11,987 nt of DNA from positions 1 through 11,987 of the forward strand of contig JBNMPS010000087.1 of assembly GCA_051277005.1 (NCBI GenBank), in the 5' to 3' direction. The DNA comes from Dasania sp051277005. GTDB lineage: Bacteria > Pseudomonadota > Gammaproteobacteria > Pseudomonadales > Dasaniaceae. Position numbers and translations under genes: made by a program. The notes below the pieces were generated by a model. The model was not told the DNA's origin, made no database searches, and saw nothing but the letters and a program-made list of their open reading frames with translations. Positions within the stretch are counted from its first letter, which is position 1. The number at the start of each line of letters is the position of its first letter. Shown piece after piece: positions 6,397 to 11,987 of the stretch.

Positions 6397-7152
6397 ATGA
6401 ACGTGTTAATCGTAGATGATGAGCCGCTAGCCAGGCAGCGTTTAGCGAGATTGGTCGCCGACAGCGATGGTTATCAAGTGGTATCCGAGGCGGAAAACGG
6501 CAAGCAGGCGGTGGAGCAGGTTAATCAGCACAAACCCGATATTGTGCTAATGGATATACGCATGCCGTTAATGGATGGATTAGAGGCGGCGCGGGCTCTC
6601 ACTATTCTAGAAGAGCCGCCAGCGGTTATATTTTGTACCGCCTATAACGACTATGCCTTAGAGGCCTTTGAGGCCAATGCCGTCGGCTACTTGTTAAAAC
6701 CCGTGAATAGCGACAAGTTAGCAGGCGCTTTAGCCAAAGCGCAAAAATTAAACAAGCTGCAACTCGCCAGCTTGGCCGAGCAAGATCTATCACCAAGCAG
6801 CCTGCCTCATGACCGCCAATTCATCAGCGCTAAAACCCGCTTGGGGATAGAGCTGGTACCCATCGACAATATTCGGTATTTTCACGCCGATCATAAATAC
6901 GTCTCCATTCATTATCTGCGTGAAGGCGAAATGGTAGAGACCCTCATCGACGACACCCTAAAAGAGTTAGAGGAGGAATTTACTGAGCGTTTTTTGCGTA
7001 TTCATCGCAATGCCTTAGTGGCCATTAGCTATATCACTGGTCTAGATAAAGATCAGCAGTGTTTTAGAGTGAGGTTGGCCCATGTTGAGCAGGGACCGCA
7101 GGTCAGCCGCCGCCACATGCCCGAATTAAGAAAGTTTTTGAACCAGCTCTAA
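6397..7152 (+). CDS. algR: AlgR-type LytTR response regulator
   Basis: The 251-residue product has a CheY-like receiver at about 1-120 and a LytTR DNA-binding domain at about 140-248. Receiver residues are visible: the acidic pair D7-D8, the phosphoacceptor D53 in LMDIRMP, T81 in FCTAYN, and K101 in LLKP. The LytTR part includes the block around IDDTLKELEEEF and the FLRIHRNALVAISYI segment, which is the family's most conserved stretch. It starts at the base after the algZ stop, with a purine-rich AGAGGG site within algZ, so the two are co-translated. The pair is followed by hemC, the order seen in Pseudomonas. Its binding sites cannot be identified from this window. Confidence 0.93.
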   Translation: MNVLIVDDEPLARQRLARLVADSDGYQVVSEAENGKQAVEQVNQHKPDIVLMDIRMPLMDGLEAARALTILEEPPAVIFCTAYNDYALEAFEANAVGYLLKPVNSDKLAGALAKAQKLNKLQLASLAEQDLSPSSLPHDRQFISAKTRLGIELVPIDNIRYFHADHKYVSIHYLREGEMVETLIDDTLKELEEEFTERFLRIHRNALVAISYITGLDKDQQCFRVRLAHVEQGPQVSRRHMPELRKFLNQL

Positions 7153-7182
7153 AGCAGTTTATTGATGGCTGCGCTTAATGGC

Positions 7183-7212
7183 GCTAACAAAGATCACGCA
7201 CTAAGCGTTAGC
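7183..7212 (+). terminator. Weak candidate terminator after algR
   Basis: GCTAAC (7183-7188) can pair with GTTAGC (7207-7212) over an 18-nt loop, and a T-rich stretch CCGTTTTATT follows. The stem is only 6 bp and the loop large, so this may be only a partial stop or chance. Confidence 0.25.
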
Positions 7213-7246
7213 CTCCGTTTTATTGATTTAGGTAAACACAATCCGC

Positions 7247-7275
7247 TCTACAGCAGCTTTTATCCCCTGTATTAT
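7247..7275 (+). promoter_or_regulatory. Sigma-70-like promoter for hemC
   Basis: TCTACA (4/6 to TTGACA) and TATTAT (5/6 to TATAAT) are 17 bp apart. Transcription would begin near 7282, about 32 nt before the hemC ATG. The 161-bp algR-hemC gap makes a separate promoter reasonable. Confidence 0.5.
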
Positions 7276-7313
7276 GGTGCGAAACGCCCTATACCAAGAT
7301 TGAAGAAATCCCT

Positions 7314-8282
7314 ATGCCAGATAACACCGTGCCAGAAACCGCAGAGCTAAATAATAGAGTCACCATCGCAACCCGGGAAAGCCCCTTGGCGCTATGGCAG
7401 GCTGAATATATTAAAGCCGAATTAGAAAAAGCTCACCCGGGTATACAGGTCGAGCTATTAGGTATGACCACCAAGGGTGATCAAATATTAGATTCCCCTC
7501 TCTCTAAAATTGGCGGCAAAGGCTTATTTGTTAAAGAGCTAGAGACCGCTTTGCTAGATGGCCGCGCCGATATTGCCGTGCACTCCATGAAAGATGTACC
7601 CATGGATTTCCCTGAAGGCTTGGGGCTTTCGATTATTTGCCCAAGAGAGGACCCGCGTGATGCCTTTGTTTCCAACGACTACAGCGGTATTGATGCCTTA
7701 CCTCAAGGTAGCCGAGTGGGCACCTCCAGTTTGCGTAGGCAGTGCCAGATACGTAACCTACGGCCCGATTTAAAAATCTTAGATTTACGGGGTAATGTAA
7801 ATACCCGGTTACGCAAACTCGACGAAGGCCAGTACGACGCTATTATCCTCGCCGCTGCTGGTTTAATCCGCTTAGAGATGCACGATCGTATTCGTCAATC
7901 CATTAGCGATTTACAAAGCCTGCCCGCCGGTGGCCAAGGTGCAGTGGGTGTTGAGGCGAGGCTGGGTGACGAGCGTATTCAAAAACTACTCAGCCCCGTA
8001 CATCATCAAGCCACCGCTGAGTGTGTATTGGCCGAGCGCGCCATGAACAAACGTCTAGAGGGCGGTTGCCAAGTCCCTATTGCCTGCTTCGCTATTCCCA
8101 ACCCCAGCAATCCCGAAGAATTGTGGTTGCGAGGTTTGGTTGGCAAACCCGATGGCAGTTTGATGTTACGCAGTGAAAAAATCGGTAGTAAAGCAGAACC
8201 AGAGGCTTTAGGTGTTGCGGTGGCCGAAGATTTAATTGCCCAAGGCGCTGCGGAAATTCTCAGTGCTGTTAACGGGGAGTAA
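7314..8282 (+). CDS. hemC: Porphobilinogen deaminase (hydroxymethylbilane synthase)
   Basis: HemC condenses four porphobilinogen molecules into hydroxymethylbilane using a covalently bound dipyrromethane cofactor. The 322-residue product has all main family blocks: IATRESPLALWQA (18-30), GGKGLFVKELE (67-77), DIAVHSMKDVP (86-96) with the catalytic aspartate D94, GTSSLRRQCQIR (136-147), LRGNVNTRLRKL (158-169), AAAGL (181-185), and LEGGCQVPIA (248-257) with C252, the cofactor attachment cysteine. Numbering is 10 higher than in E. coli (D84, C242), so the N-terminus carries about ten extra residues. The ATG has only a weak AGA ribosome site, and no better in-frame start exists before the IATRES block. 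hemD starts 3 bp after the stop. Confidence 0.97.
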   Translation: MPDNTVPETAELNNRVTIATRESPLALWQAEYIKAELEKAHPGIQVELLGMTTKGDQILDSPLSKIGGKGLFVKELETALLDGRADIAVHSMKDVPMDFPEGLGLSIICPREDPRDAFVSNDYSGIDALPQGSRVGTSSLRRQCQIRNLRPDLKILDLRGNVNTRLRKLDEGQYDAIILAAAGLIRLEMHDRIRQSISDLQSLPAGGQGAVGVEARLGDERIQKLLSPVHHQATAECVLAERAMNKRLEGGCQVPIACFAIPNPSNPEELWLRGLVGKPDGSLMLRSEKIGSKAEPEALGVAVAEDLIAQGAAEILSAVNGE

Positions 8283-8285
8283 CTC

Positions 8286-9056
8286 GTGGTATTAGCTGGT
8301 AGCTGCATACTCATTACCCGCCCCGAGCAACAGGGTGATAATTTAATAAAAAAGCTAACCGTCCAAGGGGCTAAGGCCATTCATTACCCCGTGCTGGAGA
8401 TTGCGCCGTTATCACCGGATGACACTGCCCGTGAAACCGCCAAACATCTGATTCTTGACTTAGATTTATACCAGCATGTAATTTTTATTAGTACTAATGC
8501 CGTGTATTACGGTACCGATTACATGGAGCAATACTGGCCGCAGTGGCCTGTGGGTATTGCCTGGCATGCTATTGGTGTTGCCACGGCTAAAGCTATGATG
8601 GAAAGAGGTATTCATGCCACGGCTCCTTCCTTGGCAATGAACAGTGAGGCCCTACTGCAAATCATGGATTTACAGCATATCCCCGGCCAAAAAGTGCTAA
8701 TTGTGAGAGGCGCAGGTGGCCGTGAATATTTAGCCGAACAGCTGCGCGCAAAAGGGGCGACGGTTGATTATGTTGAGTGTTATCAGCGCCGATGCCCGTT
8801 AAAAACCGCGGGCGAACTAGCTGCTATTATTGAGTCACAAAAGATTAATACCATTTGTATTAACAGTGGCGAGAGTTTAGATAATTTAATGGTATTGGCT
8901 GGCGAAGATATGTTGGCGGTATTGCGAACTGACGTAAGCTTAGTGCTCCCTGGTGAAAGAGTTGCCGAATTAGCTAGGCAAGAAGGCTTTACAAAAATAA
9001 AGATTGCTGAAAATGCCAGTGATGATGCCATGCTGGCGGCTATGATGGCTCAATAA
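8286..9056 (+). CDS. hemD: Uroporphyrinogen-III synthase
   Basis: HemD closes and isomerises hydroxymethylbilane to uroporphyrinogen III, the precursor of heme, siroheme and cobalamin. The 256-residue length is usual for a family that is poorly conserved. Visible marks are the N-terminal ILITRPEQQGDNL segment, FISTNAVYYG (a variant of the FTS.NAV block), the WHAIGVATAKAM segment, and the linker region KVLIVRGAGGREYLAEQLRAKG followed by VDYVECYQRR. The start is a GTG with a strong GGGGAG ribosome site 6 nt upstream, lying within the end of hemC, so hemC and hemD are coupled. Confidence 0.93.
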   Translation: MVLAGSCILITRPEQQGDNLIKKLTVQGAKAIHYPVLEIAPLSPDDTARETAKHLILDLDLYQHVIFISTNAVYYGTDYMEQYWPQWPVGIAWHAIGVATAKAMMERGIHATAPSLAMNSEALLQIMDLQHIPGQKVLIVRGAGGREYLAEQLRAKGATVDYVECYQRRCPLKTAGELAAIIESQKINTICINSGESLDNLMVLAGEDMLAVLRTDVSLVLPGERVAELARQEGFTKIKIAENASDDAMLAAMMAQ

Positions 9057-9092
9057 CAATCCGTACAATAAATATTTAATGAGAGACGCGCA

Positions 9093-10481
9093 GTGAGCGA
9101 AAAAGACGCCGATAATAATCAACAAGATCAGGGCCAAGAAGAGCAGTGTCAAAGCGTGCTAGATCAAAGCTCGGATGCACCGTCTGCCACTGAAGCTGCA
9201 ACGAAACCATCAGAAAAAAATGAATCAGTACGGGAACCTTCAGAAACACAAGTTTTAGAACATTCATCTAAACACGAACAAGAAAAAGAAGCGGATACCC
9301 CCTTGATAAAAGAAAAAACAGCCAACATGAAAAAAAATAAAACAGTGCCATCGTCAAATAGCGATGCAAGTAAAAATACGGGCGGTAGCGAAAAGACCAA
9401 AACGGCTGTGCTCAACGTAATAGCGTTACCGTTGGCCATTGTTGCTATGATTGGCAGTGCCTATATATGGCAGCAATCACAAATGCAACAAAACCAGACG
9501 ACAGAAAATATCAGTTCACTACAGCGGCAGTTGCAACAGCAGCAACAGAGTGAACAAACCCTACGTAGCCTTGTGGATAAACAAAATTTTAAACACCGAC
9601 AAGAACGTAGGCAATTAACCGAAAAAGTTAATGCCCTTTACCTAAGTCTAAATGTACAGAAAAAACGCCTGCAATCGCTTGCCACAACTGATCGAGAAGA
9701 TTGGCTGTTGGCCGAATCTGAGTATTTAATGAGGTTAGCGAACCAACGCTTATTAATGGGGAAAGAGTTACAGGGTGCAGCTGACTTACTAGCGGCGGCA
9801 GATGATATATTAAAAGACTTTGATGATGCTGCTCTTTATGGCGTGCGTAAGATTTTAGCGCAAGAAATAACCGCACTAAAATCAGCTGCTCGTTTAGATT
9901 TAGAAGGGGTTTATTTACGTTTAGACGCGATGGCTACCCAAGTCGATCAAATGGGATTGTTTAAAGCGCCGCAACTTAATATACAATCGACGGAGCAAAC
10001 AGCGGTTGTTATTGAAAGTTGGCAGCAACGGATAGAGAGTTCTTATCAACAAGCAAAAAACAAGCTGGCGCAATACATACAAATAAAACGTAGAGATAAA
10101 AGCTACCGGCCGTTATTGGCCCCCGAAAAAGAAGCAGTAATTCGCCATAGTCTGCGTTTAATGTTTGAACAGGCTCAGTTGGCCTTGCTGGCGGGAAAAC
10201 AACAACTTTATGATCAAAGCCTCGATAAATCGCAGCGCTGGGTTAATGACTATTTTGCCATTGATGAGCAGCAGGTGGCCATATTTAATGGCTTAATAGA
10301 AAAGCTAAAACAGCAAGCTGTGACTGTTGATTTACCTGATATATCAGCTTCGTCTAGAGCATTAAAAAACTATATAGAAACTATTCACGAAATCCCAAAA
10401 AAGAAATCGGAAGACCCAAAAAAAGAAGAGCCTAAAGTAAAAGAGTCTGTTAAGACAGTGCAAAAAGGTGAGCAATCATGA
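9093..10481 (+). CDS. hemX: HemX-family inner-membrane protein (uroporphyrinogen-III C-methyltransferase-like annotation)
   Basis: The family is often labelled a uroporphyrinogen methyltransferase, but no SAM-binding motif is visible, and I would not assign that reaction. The 462-residue product has a polar, Glu/Ser/Lys-rich N-terminal tail of about 105 residues, one membrane helix at about 105-125, a Gln-rich coiled coil at about 127-165, and the HemX domain with its typical DWLLAESEYLMRLANQRL segment (203-220). A Lys/Glu-rich tail closes the protein (about 435-462). The expected topology is cytoplasmic N-terminus and periplasmic C-terminus. The GTG start has GAGAG 7 nt upstream. It is longer than E. 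coli HemX (393 as I recall), mainly through the N-terminal tail. It overlaps hemY by 4 bp (ATGA). Confidence 0.88.
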   Translation: MSEKDADNNQQDQGQEEQCQSVLDQSSDAPSATEAATKPSEKNESVREPSETQVLEHSSKHEQEKEADTPLIKEKTANMKKNKTVPSSNSDASKNTGGSEKTKTAVLNVIALPLAIVAMIGSAYIWQQSQMQQNQTTENISSLQRQLQQQQQSEQTLRSLVDKQNFKHRQERRQLTEKVNALYLSLNVQKKRLQSLATTDREDWLLAESEYLMRLANQRLLMGKELQGAADLLAAADDILKDFDDAALYGVRKILAQEITALKSAARLDLEGVYLRLDAMATQVDQMGLFKAPQLNIQSTEQTAVVIESWQQRIESSYQQAKNKLAQYIQIKRRDKSYRPLLAPEKEAVIRHSLRLMFEQAQLALLAGKQQLYDQSLDKSQRWVNDYFAIDEQQVAIFNGLIEKLKQQAVTVDLPDISASSRALKNYIETIHEIPKKKSEDPKKEEPKVKESVKTVQKGEQS

Positions 10482-11707
10482 AACGTTTGTTTGTTTTTAT
10501 GTTACTGGCATTAATTGCCTCGGTCGGCTTTGTTATTTTAGTTAAGCATGACCCCGGTTATGTATTGATTAGCTATGGCATGTATACCTTAGAAACATCA
10601 CTCAGTGTTGCGATAGTTTCTTTTATCGTACTTTGGTTTATTTTGAACAGGCTGTTTGTTTACAGTTCACGTATTATCCGCCAAAGCGTTGCCTTAAATC
10701 GTTGGTTCTCAACCAGACACTACCGCCGCAGCCAGAAAAAAACCGCACAGGGTATTATCGCCTTTGTTGAGGGTAAGTGGGAGCAGTCTCGTCGTTTATT
10801 AACTAACGCTGCCGTAAAATCAGAAACCCCATTAATTAATTATTTGTTTGCTGCGTGGGCCAGTAATGAATTGCGCGATGATGCTAAAACAGGTGATCTA
10901 TTACGCATGGCGGGCGAAAGCACCGCCGGTGCTGAGGTGGCCCTAGAAATTGCTCAAGCAAAAATGCAAATTGACAGAGGTTATTTAGAGAACAGCTTAG
11001 CGACGTTAACCCGAGCTAAAACTAACGCTAGTCAATATCCCTATGTGTATAAATTATTACAGCAAGTGTATGTAGGCTTGAATGATTGGGGTAGTTTGAC
11101 TGAGTTACTGCCGGAGTTAAAAAAGCACAATGTTATTGATAAAGAAGAATTAGACGCATTAACGCAACATTGCTGTAAAGAACAGCTTAAGGTAATCGTC
11201 CATAGTGAAAAAGGTGAAGAGGCAAGAGTCGCCTTACTCGATATTTGGCGCAAACAAAGTAAATCGGTCATTCGTAACGGTGACGTAGTTTTGTGTTATG
11301 CCCAGTGTTTGTCTAAAGCGGGTGACGAGGAAGGCGCTGAAAAATCCCTACGCGATCAATTGAATCGTGAGTGGTCGCAACCGCTTATTGACTTATACGG
11401 TATTGTTAAAGCAGGCGACACTAATAAACAGTTACTTCATGCTGAAAACTGGTTAAAACAACACAATAACGATGAGCAACTGTTTTTATGTTTGGGGCGT
11501 TTAGCCTTGCGCAATCAGCTTTGGGGTAAAGCCCGAGAATATTTTGAAACCAGTAATAAGCTGGCGGCCAGCAGTGAAACTTGCGCAGAGCTAGGCCGTT
11601 TATTGGGGCGTTTAGGCAAACACGAACAAAGCAATGAATATTTTCATCAAGGCTTGTTGATGAGCACGCAGGACTTACCTGAATTGCCGATGCCAAATAA
11701 ACATTAA
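10478..11707 (+). CDS. hemY: HemY-family inner-membrane TPR protein
   Basis: This is the gammaproteobacterial HemY, linked to heme synthesis by operon position; its biochemical role is not settled, and it is unrelated to the Bacillus protoporphyrinogen oxidase of the same name. The 409-residue product has two membrane helices (about 4-22 and 41-61) around the family block DPGYVLISYGMYTLETSL (25-42). A soluble region of TPR-like helical hairpins follows, e.g. about 150-200 and 345-405, the latter with LGRLALRNQLWGKAREYFETS and a final AELGRLLGRLGKHEQSNEYF hairpin. The start lies in the stop of hemX (ATGA), so the two are translationally coupled and probably work together. No strong terminator follows. 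Confidence 0.9.
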   Translation: MKRLFVFMLLALIASVGFVILVKHDPGYVLISYGMYTLETSLSVAIVSFIVLWFILNRLFVYSSRIIRQSVALNRWFSTRHYRRSQKKTAQGIIAFVEGKWEQSRRLLTNAAVKSETPLINYLFAAWASNELRDDAKTGDLLRMAGESTAGAEVALEIAQAKMQIDRGYLENSLATLTRAKTNASQYPYVYKLLQQVYVGLNDWGSLTELLPELKKHNVIDKEELDALTQHCCKEQLKVIVHSEKGEEARVALLDIWRKQSKSVIRNGDVVLCYAQCLSKAGDEEGAEKSLRDQLNREWSQPLIDLYGIVKAGDTNKQLLHAENWLKQHNNDEQLFLCLGRLALRNQLWGKAREYFETSNKLAASSETCAELGRLLGRLGKHEQSNEYFHQGLLMSTQDLPELPMPNKH

Positions 11708-11782
11708 CGAAAATGCAACAACAGAAAGACGGCAGATGGGCTTTGGCCTCTCTGCTTATATTATATAGGTAGGTGAGTTTTC

Positions 11783-11987
11783 ATGAGTGTAACTATTATT
11801 ACCACCGGCGGTACCATTGATAAAATTTATTATGATGCCAAAGACGATTATCATATTGGTGAGCCACAAGCCCCCGGTATTTTGCAGCGTGCTGGGGTTA
11901 CCTTAGATACACCTATTATGCCGTTGTTGCGCAAAGACAGCCTGGACATCAGCGAGCAAGACCGGCAGTTAATACGTACAGCAATTG
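11783..11987 (+). CDS. Asparaginase-domain protein, 5' end only
   Basis: The 68 complete codons before the right edge begin MSVTIITTGGTIDK, the N-terminal signature of the asparaginase/glutaminase family, whose first threonine (TGGTI) is the nucleophile in known enzymes. A later LLRKDSLDI segment is reminiscent of a group of short, single-domain asparaginase-like proteins that I recall from marine gammaproteobacteria; whether this one is short or full length is outside the window. No signal peptide is seen, so it would be cytoplasmic. GGTGAG 7 nt upstream of the ATG is a fair ribosome site. It follows hemY by 75 bp on the same strand. That gap holds an imperfect hairpin (11732-11755) without a T run and an AT-rich TATATTATAT (11757-11766) that could be a -10 element. 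Confidence 0.75.
   Translation, partial: MSVTIITTGGTIDKIYYDAKDDYHIGEPQAPGILQRAGVTLDTPIMPLLRKDSLDISEQDRQLIRTAI

Noticed and set aside
7162..7350. A 62-codon open frame in the algR-hemC gap
   Set aside because: It begins with TTG/ATG without a ribosome site, overlaps the hemC start out of frame, covers the likely hemC promoter, and has no recognisable motif.

Overview
The window reads as chromosomal core sequence from a moderate-GC gammaproteobacterium. The block argH / algZ-algR-hemC-hemD-hemX-hemY is the order known from Pseudomonas and related marine gammaproteobacteria (Cellvibrionales-like groups are my guess; the sequence alone cannot fix the genus). I see no phage, plasmid, insertion sequence, CRISPR, rRNA or tRNA gene.

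Left part (1-3737) is cobalamin metabolism. The last 37 codons of a btuR/cobO-type corrinoid adenosyltransferase enter from the left on the + strand and converge on a minus-strand set transcribed cobU -> (485-bp gap) -> cobT -> cobC -> cobS. Together these adenosylate the corrinoid, activate the aminopropanol side chain as GDP-cobinamide, activate dimethylbenzimidazole as alpha-ribazole phosphate, join the two halves and remove the phosphate: the complete nucleotide-loop assembly. cobT, cobC and cobS are packed 3 and 8 bp apart. The cobU-cobT gap holds three 83-bp elements with inverted ends on an exact 119-bp period. A fourth, decayed copy lies in opposite orientation in the btuR/cobS gap, so the cobT-cobC-cobS segment is bracketed by inverted copies.

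Middle part (3738-7152): argH, the last enzyme of arginine synthesis, is on the minus strand and is followed by a clear intrinsic terminator just before cobU. It is divergent from algZ-algR, a LytS/LytTR-type two-component pair. Both divergent genes have extended -10 promoters in the 124-bp gap, and the one for algZ sits exactly where it would give a leaderless transcript.

Right part (7153-11987): hemC and hemD make hydroxymethylbilane and uroporphyrinogen III. They are followed by hemX and hemY, inner-membrane proteins linked to the heme pathway, with hemX and hemY overlapping by 4 bp. After a 75-bp gap, a short asparaginase-domain gene begins and runs off the right edge.

Nothing here looks like a new defence or biosynthetic system. 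The main non-textbook signals are the palindromic-end repeat family and the probable leaderless start of algZ.
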